Below are positions 1 to 7,120 of a stretch of DNA of 53,732 nucleotides, piece by piece. The stretch comes from a virus. The stretch covers positions 1-53,732 of the IMG/VR virus record IMGVR_UViG_3300034117_001173; one strand, written 5' to 3'. Below the pieces are notes generated by a model that saw only the letters and a program-made list of their open reading frames with translations, did not search any database and was not told the origin of the DNA. Position 1 is the stretch's first letter; every line of letters starts with the position of its first letter. The position numbers and the translations under genes are program-made.

Positions 1-228
1 TCCGTAAATGAAATAGCGGGTGCTATTATGGATTCTTATCATGGAGATGTGGTTATCGTGATGAATGCGGATACACAATTCATTTCTTTTAGGAGATACA
101 AGGGGTCGGAGGTTGACATTGCTAAAATGGCTGCTACTCTTTGTGATGGTGGTGGGGGCGAATGGGCATCGGGAGGCAAAATCACCAAGGAATTTTTGAA
201 ATTTAGTGAAACCTTAACTGAAATATGA
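1..228 (+). CDS. hypothetical protein, 5'-truncated by window edge
   Basis: The reading frame is open from base 1 with no stop before the first ATG at 28, so the gene may begin upstream; from the ATG it is 66 aa. There is no recognisable domain. Its stop overlaps the start of the next gene (ATGA at 225-228), a translational-coupling arrangement used throughout this region. Function unknown. Confidence 0.5.
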   Translation, partial: SVNEIAGAIMDSYHGDVVIVMNADTQFISFRRYKGSEVDIAKMAATLCDGGGGEWASGGKITKEFLKFSETLTEI

Positions 229-707
229 ACTTTTACGAAACAGCACTGGATAGCATCGGCGGATATCCCAAATCAACCACAAAGGATGGGATTATTACCG
301 AAAGAACCGAATGGCAAGAGGGGTGGAACGCTTGTCTGTCAAAAATCATAGACAATACCATAGCATTTGAAAAATGGTTCTACTCTCTGGAAGATAATCA
401 GAGAACTCTACTGGAGAAAGTGGAAGATTATCGTTATCTCACATTGAAAGATGGGGAAGTGAAGTGCTTCATCAATTGCAATGACTTTTTCTGGTGGGCT
501 TGCGGTGATTGTGAGGAGCTTGATGAATGGAATCTGTTGGAACAATCTCTGAATGATGCGGGAGACGATGGTTGTCTTCTGTATTGTGCTAGAAAGCGGA
601 AGATGCGCCCTCAAGGAGCATTCTATAAATATCTGAAACCCAAAAATCATCATTGGTTTGATGCTTGTGGGGAGAAACGAGAAATTAACTTTGGAAATCC
701 TGAATAA
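225..707 (+). CDS. hypothetical protein (160 aa)
   Basis: An intact 160-aa frame coupled to the gene before it by an ATGA overlap. It is rich in Trp, Cys and acidic residues (for example FFWWACGDCEELDEWN near residues 87-102). No membrane segment or signal peptide is visible and no family is recognised. The gene after it starts 2 bases past its stop. It is probably part of an early/middle operon of small phage genes. Confidence 0.6.
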   Translation: MNFYETALDSIGGYPKSTTKDGIITERTEWQEGWNACLSKIIDNTIAFEKWFYSLEDNQRTLLEKVEDYRYLTLKDGEVKCFINCNDFFWWACGDCEELDEWNLLEQSLNDAGDDGCLLYCARKRKMRPQGAFYKYLKPKNHHWFDACGEKREINFGNPE

Positions 708-709
708 TA

Positions 710-1399
710 ATGAAATTATACGAAATACAACACATCAACGAGAAACACAACCCCAATAAGGTAATGGGGGAGGAATTGCGATTCGTCTCCGAAGTGTCTA
801 AAATCTCTGAGAAATTCTATCCAGCGGAAAAACAACCAAAGGATTGGGATAACGTGCGAAGGATATCTCATATGCTGTTTCTGGCATGGAATAATGATAA
901 TCCGTATGAAGGATCGGTATATCTTGGGGAGTTCTATACACCAAAGCCTAATAATCCTAATCCCACGGGGGAATTCTATAAGTTCTTTGAGAATTTTAAT
1001 GGATATCCGATCAATTATGATCAAAAAACGATGTTTCGTGGTTATATTGAAGGGTATAATTATCTCACCTTTACCAGACGAAAAGGTGTATCCATTTTCT
1101 TGTTGACGCTGGCTGCTTGGGAAGCTTTCAACGGTAAAAATGTTATCCATTTTTCTTCCAACCGACAATTATGTGAGATGGTGCGGAGACAATATGATGA
1201 AAATATCGATATTCGTTTTGATGGTAAATCTCCTCCAATTGAGTTCCAAAATATCAATAGGGACACATTCCCATTGAAAGGTATTAGATATCAAGTGGGT
1301 TTATTTGACAATTCTGGTCTAAATCAATTTCATAAAAATTGGAGTCATTTCCAACCGCTTTTTGAAAACAATATTCACATAGAAACAATAGAATTATGA
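710..1399 (+). CDS. hypothetical protein (229 aa)
   Basis: An intact 229-aa soluble protein that I do not recognise. The C-terminal half contains a compact hydrophobic stretch (GVSIFLLTLAAWEAFNG) within an otherwise mixed sequence, more like a buried helix than a membrane span. Its stop overlaps the ATG at 1396 of a truncated gene. It sits in a run of small early-type genes. Confidence 0.6.
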   Translation: MKLYEIQHINEKHNPNKVMGEELRFVSEVSKISEKFYPAEKQPKDWDNVRRISHMLFLAWNNDNPYEGSVYLGEFYTPKPNNPNPTGEFYKFFENFNGYPINYDQKTMFRGYIEGYNYLTFTRRKGVSIFLLTLAAWEAFNGKNVIHFSSNRQLCEMVRRQYDENIDIRFDGKSPPIEFQNINRDTFPLKGIRYQVGLFDNSGLNQFHKNWSHFQPLFENNIHIETIEL

Positions 1400-1521
1400 G
1401 CAATCCTTCATCTGCAATTATAGAAAGCGAGAGCGATCACTTATTCATTTGTTATTGTTCCTTCGTGAACCATCTCAAAGGTGAACTACCGATGGGCAAG
1501 ACCCAGCGGCTTCAGTCTTAG
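1396..1521 (+). pseudogene. truncated paralogue of the 2838 gene, cut by the TnpB element
   Basis: The frame starts with ATG at 1396 and reads MSNPSSAIIESESDHLFICY, then CSFVNHLKGELPMGK, before ending at a stop inside the mobile element. The first ~30 residues closely match the start of the gene at 2838 (DPSSNIIENEQNHLFLCYC, then TFVNNIKGK). Similarity ends at about base 1480, where the TnpB element begins in the opposite orientation. The remaining ~60 codons are not found on the far side of the element, so the insertion was accompanied by loss of the 3' part, or this is a partial duplicate. A 41-aa product could still be made. Confidence 0.6.
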
Positions 1522-1600
1522 TCTATAAGACTTCTTTTTAGACGCTTCACAGACAGTAGTTTCGTCGCCATTGCTGGCAACCAGAGCTTCCATCTCCACA
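1480..1600 (-). ncRNA. putative omega-RNA 3' region and right-end hairpin
   Basis: On the minus strand the last codons of tnpB form a hairpin: stem CCG-c-TGGG, loop, CCCA-t-CGG at 1509-1489. TnpB families use an omega-RNA made from the 3' end of tnpB and the element's right end, with the guide following directly. If so, the guide would begin near base 1480 and read into the truncated gene on the minus strand. Placement is by analogy to characterised TnpB systems; only the hairpin is seen directly. Confidence 0.35.
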
Positions 1601-2703
1601 TCTGTAATCGCCAATCCCTGACGATGAATGTTTTTTGCGGCGTTGATGTCCCTGTCATGGTTCTCACCACACTTGGGACATATCCAACGCCTCACTGACA
1701 AAGGTAGCTTATCGATAATATAATCACACTTATGGCAGGTCTTGGAACTAGGATACCATCTATCAATCTTCCTAATCTCCTTACCATACCACTTGGCTTT
1801 ATATTCCAACATTGATATAAAAGAACTCCAAGAGCTATCTTGAATACTATAAGAAAGATTTACATTCTTAATCATGTTCTTAACAGCCAGAGATTCTAAA
1901 GAAATCATATCATACTCGTTAATCAAACGAGTGCTTAATTTGTGTTGGAAATCCTTCCGAGAATTGGTTATCTTCTCGTGGATTCTCGCTACTTTTTTTC
2001 TTTGTCTTTTGTATCTATTGCTACCTTTCGTTTTCCTACTTAAATGTTTTTGAGCTTTTGAAAGCTTTTGTTTTAAAGAATGATTGAATTTGGGATTTTT
2101 TACTTTCTCCCCATCGCTTGTTACTATGAAATCTGTAATACCCAAGTCAATACCCAAAGTCTTACCAGTCTTTGGTTTAGATTTCTTGGGGACTTCACAA
2201 AGGATGGAAGCAAAATATTTATCGGTGGGCGTTTTGGAAATTGTTGCTGATTTGATTTTTCCTTCCAATTTACGATGGAGATGAATCGGTATTCCTTCTT
2301 TAAATTTATAAATTTGTAATTTATTATTATTTTTTATTTTAACTCCTTGGCAAACCCCAAATGATTGTTGGTTTGATTTCTTTTTAAATTTTGGAAATTT
2401 AGATTTCTTACGGAAAAAATTGCCATACGCAGTCTCAAGATTTTTTAAAGATTGTTGTAGTGTTTGTGAATTGACTTTTTTGAGCCATGAATATTCATCA
2501 GAGTCTTTTAATTTTTTAACACCAGAACAACAATAATTATAATTTAAAGTTTTGCCATTATTCAAATAATGATCTTGTTTCTCTTTTAGAAAATAATTAT
2601 AAATAAATCGAGAGCATCCAAAATGCTTTGCTAGTAATTCCTTCTGAGAATCTAACGGATAGATTCTGAATTTGAAAGCTTGGTATGTAATTTCCTCTTC
2701 TAT
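1486..2703 (-). CDS. tnpB: TnpB RNA-guided endonuclease (IS605 OrfB family), apparent ATA start
   Basis: The product is a RuvC-type nuclease guided by omega-RNA. The N-terminus has the usual TnpB opening (AFKFRIYPLDSQK, then FGCSRFIYNYFL). The three RuvC acidic residues are present in GIDLGITDF (D), SLESLAV (E) and DRDINAAKN (D). A zinc ribbon with two Cys pairs (CHKC ... CPKC) precedes the last one. From 2703 the protein is 405 aa, normal for the family. The frame has no ATG before the conserved N-terminus. A TTG at 2565 would delete the first 46 conserved residues. A late promoter (2709-2717) lies exactly 5 nt before an ATA codon at 2703, where other genes have ATG. The start is therefore either a rare ATA or a mutated ATG. 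The coding DNA is more A/T-rich than its neighbours. Confidence 0.85.
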   Translation of the reverse strand: MEEEITYQAFKFRIYPLDSQKELLAKHFGCSRFIYNYFLKEKQDHYLNNGKTLNYNYCCSGVKKLKDSDEYSWLKKVNSQTLQQSLKNLETAYGNFFRKKSKFPKFKKKSNQQSFGVCQGVKIKNNNKLQIYKFKEGIPIHLHRKLEGKIKSATISKTPTDKYFASILCEVPKKSKPKTGKTLGIDLGITDFIVTSDGEKVKNPKFNHSLKQKLSKAQKHLSRKTKGSNRYKRQRKKVARIHEKITNSRKDFQHKLSTRLINEYDMISLESLAVKNMIKNVNLSYSIQDSSWSSFISMLEYKAKWYGKEIRKIDRWYPSSKTCHKCDYIIDKLPLSVRRWICPKCGENHDRDINAAKNIHRQGLAITDVEMEALVASNGDETTVCEASKKKSYRLRLKPLGLAHR

Positions 2704-2708
2704 GTTAT

Positions 2709-2717
2709 TATTTAGTC
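2709..2717 (-). promoter_or_regulatory. late promoter in front of tnpB
   Basis: The minus strand reads GACTAAATA, then 5 nt, then ATA (2703-2701). It is identical in core and spacing to the promoters of structural genes such as 33479 and 40982. Confidence 0.6.
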
Positions 2718-2762
2718 TTTTTCTTAATATTTTATGAAATATCGTAATTTAATTTGACTTCG

Positions 2763-2781
2763 GTGAAAAATAGATTATAGT
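2763..2781 (+). promoter_or_regulatory. class 2 promoter, divergent copy
   Basis: GTGAAAAATAGATTATAGT matches the class 2 consensus TTAAAAACTAGANTAYAAT at 14 of 19 positions and lies 6 nt before the ATG at 2788, the same spacing as the better copies. Confidence 0.45.
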
Positions 2782-2787
2782 ATATAT

Positions 2788-2835
2788 ATGAAACGCCTAT
2801 TTGATTCATCTATCGAACAACCCCACGCAATTTAA
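2788..2835 (+). CDS. possible leader micro-ORF (15 aa)
   Basis: ATG at 2788 begins a 15-codon frame (MKRLFDSSIEQPHAI) that ends 2 bases before the ATG of the gene at 2838. It starts exactly where a class 2 promoter predicts the transcript to begin, so it could be a translated leader delivering ribosomes to the next gene. It could equally be a remnant of an older gene start. No function can be assigned. Confidence 0.35.
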   Translation: MKRLFDSSIEQPHAI

Positions 2836-2837
2836 TT

Positions 2838-3125
2838 ATGATATACGACCCCTCCTCAAATATAATAGAAAATGAACAGAACCACTTATTTCTCTGTTAT
2901 TGCACTTTCGTAAATAACATCAAAGGTAAGAAATTATCCATCCAGAACGTTTTCGTGACAACTCTCCAAGAGGAGAAGCTGAAAACGATCCTGAAAACGA
3001 TATTGTCCCTTGACTCTGATCAGGAGCTTGTTAAGGTGTTTTTGGATCAAGACAGCACAATTTCGAAGAGTAAATTTGTCACCAAGTATGTTCGTTCCGA
3101 GCAGAAAAAAGTTAAAAAGAAATGA
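2838..3125 (+). CDS. hypothetical protein, intact paralogue of the gene truncated at 1396
   Basis: A 95-aa protein whose first ~35 residues match the truncated gene at 1396-1480, so this family was present in at least two tandem copies. The C-terminal half is charged and helical (LQEEKLKTILKTIL ... KKVKKK). No known domain. Its stop overlaps the start of the YopX-like gene by ATGA, so the two are translationally coupled. Confidence 0.6.
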   Translation: MIYDPSSNIIENEQNHLFLCYCTFVNNIKGKKLSIQNVFVTTLQEEKLKTILKTILSLDSDQELVKVFLDQDSTISKSKFVTKYVRSEQKKVKKK

Positions 3126-3556
3126 GAGATATAAAATTCAGGATTTGGAATATTCTATATAAAGAGATGTTTTACCCATCTTCGACTCCGATAATGAATG
3201 GAGAATATGCTGAAAAATTCTATTTACAATTGAACGGCAAGTTGCGTGGAGATTTTAAACATTGTGGAGATGTTGATTGTTCCGATGATTACGTTCTTCA
3301 ACAATTCACTGGATTGATAGACAAAAACAACAAAGAGATTTATGATGGGGATATCCTTGAGAGGGTGGGTAATGGGTCTTTTTGTAAAATTGTGGTTGGT
3401 TGGAATGATAAAGAATGTTGTTTCGTCCATAACAATGTCAATAATTTACATGGATCGCCATCTCCACTGCATGATAATTTTGTAAATTTATGCGACTGGA
3501 CATATTGGGTGGTGTGTGGTAATATATTTGAAAATCCAGAACTCTTGGAACAATGA
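3122..3556 (+). CDS. YopX-like protein
   Basis: A 144-aa protein beginning MRDIKFRIWNILYKEMFYP, with the central signature LQQFTGLIDKNNKEIYDGDI and the ending VVCGNIFENPELL. This is the characteristic layout of the phage and Gram-positive YopX family: 'KFRaWd', 'qyTGLkDknGkeIyegDi' and a C-terminal 'GNiyenpeLl'. The family is small, cytosolic and of unknown biochemical role, common in phage early regions. It overlaps both neighbours by ATGA. Confidence 0.8.
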   Translation: MRDIKFRIWNILYKEMFYPSSTPIMNGEYAEKFYLQLNGKLRGDFKHCGDVDCSDDYVLQQFTGLIDKNNKEIYDGDILERVGNGSFCKIVVGWNDKECCFVHNNVNNLHGSPSPLHDNFVNLCDWTYWVVCGNIFENPELLEQ

Positions 3557-3852
3557 AATACACCTATAGCATCCAAAGTCCATGTCTAAACAAATGGAAC
3601 TCTTTCATCAAATATCAAATCAAATCGTATTGTGACGGTTATATGGATGGGAGAAAACACGATTTACCACGACCACATCTGAGAATGGTTAGGTCTGATG
3701 GAAAAATCATCCGCGAATTAACAGAATATGAAGATGTGGGTATTGGTATGATCGCGGGATTCCCCACTGCTGAACAATACGAACGGGCTGCTGAGAGGGC
3801 ATTGGAAAGAGCTAGGAAGATCAGAGAGAATCAAGAGAAGAACAGACGATGA
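3553..3852 (+). CDS. hypothetical protein with charged C-terminal helix
   Basis: A 99-aa protein. The last third (QYERAAERALERARKIRENQ) is a strongly predicted amphipathic Arg/Glu-rich helix, possibly a coiled coil or nucleic-acid-contacting tail. It is coupled to the genes on both sides by start/stop overlaps. No family recognised. Confidence 0.55.
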   Translation: MKYTYSIQSPCLNKWNSFIKYQIKSYCDGYMDGRKHDLPRPHLRMVRSDGKIIRELTEYEDVGIGMIAGFPTAEQYERAAERALERARKIRENQEKNRR

Positions 3853-4079
3853 TACAAAAATACGATTTAATTAGTGGAGGAGTGAGAGAAGTGTATGATT
3901 ACATTGAATCTCTACCTCATTTTGATTCGTGGCAACTTGGGAAAAGTTATGAGGATCAAATTAATAGACTTTTAGCCCGTGATGTTTTTTTACGACATAT
4001 TGGAGCAGTGACTTATCAAGGTAGGGATGACGATGGGGCTGTAACCATTCATGCAGCATTTGTGGCAATTATGGATTGA
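3849..4079 (+). CDS. hypothetical protein (76 aa)
   Basis: A small soluble protein in the early operon, starting in an ATGA overlap with the gene before it. The next ATG (4081) lies one base past its stop. No recognisable domain. Confidence 0.5.
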   Translation: MIQKYDLISGGVREVYDYIESLPHFDSWQLGKSYEDQINRLLARDVFLRHIGAVTYQGRDDDGAVTIHAAFVAIMD

Positions 4080-4080
4080 T

Positions 4081-4401
4081 ATGAAACTTAATTTAGGAGA
4101 TTCCGGTTCACAACATTCCCATCGCAATTATTATTGCCCAACATGTAAATGTTTTGGTTGGAGAACACCACATGAAGAAGGCTGTGTTGGGGAGAAGGTT
4201 ATGATTTCCGCCACCGCTAGAATACCAAGGAAAAATGCTTCTAAGAAAACGTGGGATGAATTTTATGATAAGTTCGTTCTCCAGAAAGATTTGAAAGAAT
4301 TTTTATCAAAACCTAAAAAAGAATCCAAATCGATGAAGACTTGGAGAATACGGAGAAAGTTGAAATCATTCGACGTTAAAACCAATAAATGGTATGACTG
4401 A
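4081..4401 (+). CDS. hypothetical protein with possible zinc-binding N-terminus
   Basis: I chose the ATG at 4081, one base after the previous stop, rather than an upstream in-frame ATG inside that gene; this gives 106 aa. The N-terminal part has a CPTCKCF motif followed by HEEGC, which could bind one metal ion. The C-terminal half is very basic (KPKKESKSMKTWRIRRKLK), suggesting nucleic-acid contact. It overlaps the next gene by 8 nt. Function unknown. Confidence 0.5.
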   Translation: MKLNLGDSGSQHSHRNYYCPTCKCFGWRTPHEEGCVGEKVMISATARIPRKNASKKTWDEFYDKFVLQKDLKEFLSKPKKESKSMKTWRIRRKLKSFDVKTNKWYD

Positions 4402-5023
4402 TTTCCAAAAAAGAATATATAACTCCCATCTGGCGATTTCTCGTAAGATGCGCGACAAACCATTTCGGATTCGTAAGGACTTCTCCGATATGGATCAATC
4501 CAAATTGGATCACCTTGCTTCTCTGGAAAGGTTCTTCAACAGTTATAATAATATTAAAATTGATGATTACTTCTCTGCTCCTTATAGGATTTTCGAGGAT
4601 GATGATTATTTTGATCTGGAATTCTTCTTGACTTCCAAAGCTAAAAAGGCATATTCACAGTATATGAAGAAGATTGAGATGGATGATCCTGATTCTGAAA
4701 GTTCTCTCAAGAGATTGGTTGATAGTCTCAAATTTATTAAGAACTTTTGTAAAGAAAAAGGGTTGACTTTGGAACAATATCCCTTATATACAGAAGAGTC
4801 ACTACCAAACATGATTGACCATCTAAAGAACCATCACATTAATATGTATGCTTTGCATTCTTTGGGTGTCTCAAAAATCGAGGTGGAGAATCGGATTCTG
4901 GATTTCATATTCTCAGATTTTTGGATCACTTTTCAAAAGACGAAAAACAAATTTCATCTGAGCAAGAAAATGAAGGAATTCTCTCACAAAGCAATAACAA
5001 AAATAAAAGAACAAATAAAATAA
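4394..5023 (+). CDS. hypothetical protein, possibly gp59-like helicase loader
   Basis: A 209-aa, largely helical and charged protein directly upstream of the gp32 gene. In T4 the helicase-loading protein gp59 (217 aa, all-helical) is encoded immediately upstream of gene 32. Position, length, helical character and charge fit gp59. The sequence similarity I can see by eye is weak (the central segment ending LDFIFSDFW may correspond to the T4 C-terminal domain). The assignment is an inference from synteny; a structure-based search would decide it. Confidence 0.45.
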   Translation: MTDFQKRIYNSHLAISRKMRDKPFRIRKDFSDMDQSKLDHLASLERFFNSYNNIKIDDYFSAPYRIFEDDDYFDLEFFLTSKAKKAYSQYMKKIEMDDPDSESSLKRLVDSLKFIKNFCKEKGLTLEQYPLYTEESLPNMIDHLKNHHINMYALHSLGVSKIEVENRILDFIFSDFWITFQKTKNKFHLSKKMKEFSHKAITKIKEQIK

Positions 5024-5027
5024 AACA

Positions 5028-5936
5028 ATGGCAACAAAACAAAAAACAAAATTCGGCGCAGCTATGTTCGATTCGATCAAAGCGGCATTAAACAAGAACA
5101 ACGATTCATCGGGGGGTCAATTCTCCAATATCATGAGCTTCCCAGCAGGACACACCTACACGCTTAGGTTGATTCCCAACGTGGAAGACCCTGAGAAGAG
5201 TCTGTTTCATCATTGGGTGCATGGATTCACCAGCAAGGCGAGTGGTAAATACACAAGCTTCCTTGGACTTCAAACCATGGGAGATCGTGATCCAATTGCG
5301 GAGCTTCGTTGGAAACTTTTCAAAAGCTGGAAAGAAGCAAATCCAAAGGCTGAGAACAGGGAATACAGTGCGGACATCTCCCAAAAGGAGCAATGGCTTG
5401 TGAATGTCTATGTGATCAACGATCCCGCAAAGCCAGAGAACAATGGCACGGTGAAGATTCTTCGCATGGGACCACAACTCAAGAAGATCATTGATGATGC
5501 AACCGAAGGGGAGCGTTCCGATGAACTTGGTTGGGACATCTTCGACCCTACCAAGGGACATGATTTCAAGATCGTGGCAGAGAAGAAAGGGGACTACACA
5601 ACCTTTGAATCTTCCTTTATCACAACCAAATCTAAGACTGTTCTGGATGAGGAAGAGATTGAAAAGATTTGTTCGGAAATCCATGATCTGGAAGCTGTGT
5701 ATTCCGTGAAGACCTATGATGAGCTTCAGGAAGTCCTTAACGAACACTTCTTCGTTGGCGAAGAAAAGGAAGAGCGCAAGACTCTGAAACAAGCCAAGAA
5801 AGAAGCGGTTGAAGACGAGGACAAGGATGAAATTCCCATGAAACATGAGGAAAAGAAACCAGCGGCAAAACCAAAGAAAGTTGAGAAGCAGGAGGACGAC
5901 GATATTGACGAACTTCTTGCAGGACTAGACGATTAA
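5028..5936 (+). CDS. 32: single-stranded DNA-binding protein gp32
   Basis: A 302-aa homologue of T4 gp32 (301 aa), which coats ssDNA at the replication fork and recruits replication and recombination proteins. The N-terminal basic region (KQKTKFGAAMFDSIK) corresponds to the cooperativity domain. The core contains the FHHWVHGF, LGLQTMGDRDPI and QWLVNVYVINDP segments typical of the family OB fold. The C-terminus is highly charged and ends in an acidic tail (EDDDIDELLAGLDD), the known protein-interaction tail. T4's Zn-binding residues are not obviously kept: the core has LGLQTMGDRDPI where the T4 family has a Cys/His cluster. The gene ends in a strong terminator. Confidence 0.9.
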   Translation: MATKQKTKFGAAMFDSIKAALNKNNDSSGGQFSNIMSFPAGHTYTLRLIPNVEDPEKSLFHHWVHGFTSKASGKYTSFLGLQTMGDRDPIAELRWKLFKSWKEANPKAENREYSADISQKEQWLVNVYVINDPAKPENNGTVKILRMGPQLKKIIDDATEGERSDELGWDIFDPTKGHDFKIVAEKKGDYTTFESSFITTKSKTVLDEEEIEKICSEIHDLEAVYSVKTYDELQEVLNEHFFVGEEKEERKTLKQAKKEAVEDEDKDEIPMKHEEKKPAAKPKKVEKQEDDDIDELLAGLDD

Positions 5937-5943
5937 CCCGATT

Positions 5944-5980
5944 CCCTCCCCATCAAGTCGGTGGGGAGGGTTTCCTTTTT
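5944..5980 (+). terminator. rho-independent terminator after gene 32
   Basis: A 9-bp perfect stem, CCCTCCCCA (5944-5952) paired with TGGGGAGGG (5962-5970), with a 9-nt loop and a T-rich run after it. It ends the gp32 transcript 8 bases past the stop codon. Confidence 0.9.
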
Positions 5981-5986
5981 AAATAT

Positions 5987-6463
5987 ATGAATCCGAACAT
6001 ACCAGAAGAATATAAAACGATGGCTGCTCTACTTGGGGAGAGTGCTGCCATTGATTCGTTGATGATCAATAATCCTGCACAGTTGGCTACCAATACCAAC
6101 ACTCTCAAGAGAGGTATCGCAGAATATCAAGAGCAACAGAAGCGAGAGCGCATTCAACCACCCCAACAATCCGTTCCAACACATCATTATGGTGATGTTG
6201 CGGCAACCAATATTCCACTGCCATATTATCCCCCTCAACCCATTCCACAAGTTCCCCAATATGCTCCCATGCCCCAAAAAGTGGATGACGGGCAATTGGA
6301 ACTGAATTTGGAACCATCCAAGGCAGATATCATCATCAATTTACTGAAAGAGATTTCTTTAAAGTTGACAAAGCAAAATAGTCTGATAGAAAAGCAATAT
6401 GCAATTAAGCCTGAAAAAGAAAGAGTTCCAGTTCTTGCTACAAAGCCTCGGCACAATCCATGA
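5987..6463 (+). CDS. hypothetical protein with Pro/Gln-rich linker
   Basis: A 158-aa protein with three parts: a helical N-terminus (1-55), a Pro/Gln/Tyr-rich low-complexity linker (~57-100, for example PYYPPQPIPQVPQY), and a C-terminal helix (ADIIINLLKEISLKLTKQN) followed by a basic tail. It starts just past the gp32 terminator and its end overlaps the sliding clamp gene by 65 nt. The two-domain-with-linker design suggests an adaptor within the replication complex, but no homologue is recognised. Confidence 0.55.
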   Translation: MNPNIPEEYKTMAALLGESAAIDSLMINNPAQLATNTNTLKRGIAEYQEQQKRERIQPPQQSVPTHHYGDVAATNIPLPYYPPQPIPQVPQYAPMPQKVDDGQLELNLEPSKADIIINLLKEISLKLTKQNSLIEKQYAIKPEKERVPVLATKPRHNP

Positions 6464-7106
6464 CACCTGTGTTCTGGAACTGAGGGAAGATGGTATTCAT
6501 GGGATTGCCTCCAGCGAGGATAATTCCATGTATGCCCATGCTTACCTTGCAGGTGATTATGAGGATCAGAATCTCAATCTACCATCCTTGAAGAAGCTTT
6601 CCAAAGCTTTGGATATGATTTCTTCCGATGATATCAAGCTCAAGCTGAATAACAATCATCTGGAATACAAGGACAAGTCCCTGAAGTTCAAGTATCATCT
6701 CCACGAAGATGGAGTGATCACCAAACCGAAGCTGTCTCTGGAAAAGATTCGTAATTTTGAATACAATCTCCAATTTGATTTGGATTTTGAATTCCTTTCC
6801 AATGTTCTTCAGAAATCATCCATCACAAACACCAATAAGCTTTACCTCTTCACTGAGAATGATTCTCTGGTGTGGAAGCTGGGCGATGAGACGGTTCCCA
6901 ACAGTGACACTCTGAGCATCGTGGGGGATGAAGTGGATTTTGAATTGGAATCATTCATTCTGAAGATTGATAATCTCAAATTGCTTTCCAAGGTATCCAA
7001 GAACGGAAATGTGTTCAAGATCAATTCCAAGCTGGGAGTTGGTTGCATCATCACGAAGAGTGGGGATTTTGAGATGGAATACATCTTATCATCGCTTAAA
7101 AACTAG
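6399..7106 (+). CDS. 45: DNA polymerase sliding clamp gp45
   Basis: A 235-aa protein matching T4 gp45 (228 aa) in size and in the alternating strand/helix pattern of PCNA-fold clamps. It opens with a helix-strand unit (MQLSLKKKEFQFLLQSLGTI) followed by an EDGIHGIASSEDNSMYAHAYL-like segment and ends with the strand pair GCIITKSGDFEMEYILSSL. The trimeric ring tethers DNA polymerase and, in T4, activates late transcription together with gp33 and gp55, which fits the late promoters in this window. The start overlaps the preceding gene by 65 nt. A class 2 promoter for the next gene overlaps its stop codon. Confidence 0.75.
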   Translation: MQLSLKKKEFQFLLQSLGTIHDTCVLELREDGIHGIASSEDNSMYAHAYLAGDYEDQNLNLPSLKKLSKALDMISSDDIKLKLNNNHLEYKDKSLKFKYHLHEDGVITKPKLSLEKIRNFEYNLQFDLDFEFLSNVLQKSSITNTNKLYLFTENDSLVWKLGDETVPNSDTLSIVGDEVDFELESFILKIDNLKLLSKVSKNGNVFKINSKLGVGCIITKSGDFEMEYILSSLKN

Positions 7107-7114
7107 AATATAAT
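7096..7114 (+). promoter_or_regulatory. class 2 promoter (TTAAAAACTAGAATATAAT)
   Basis: A full match to the class 2 consensus, 6 nt before the ATG at 7121. It contains the TAG stop of the clamp gene. Confidence 0.75.
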
Positions 7115-7120
7115 AAAATT

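Larger units (their letters stand above)
1482..2720 (-). mobile_element. solo TnpB (IS200/IS605-type, orfB-only) element
   Basis: The element contains one gene, a full-length tnpB, with no tnpA transposase nearby. Its right end can be placed at about 1480-1488, because homology of the flanking truncated gene to its paralogue stops there and a hairpin (1489-1509) sits immediately inside. The left end is less certain; a phage late promoter lies at 2709-2717. In this family the RNA guide is read from DNA just outside the right end, which here would be codons of the interrupted gene. Confidence 0.6.

Noticed and set aside
5106-5846. A 246-aa frame opposite gp32
   Set aside because: It overlaps a well-identified gene completely, has no promoter element and looks like translation noise.
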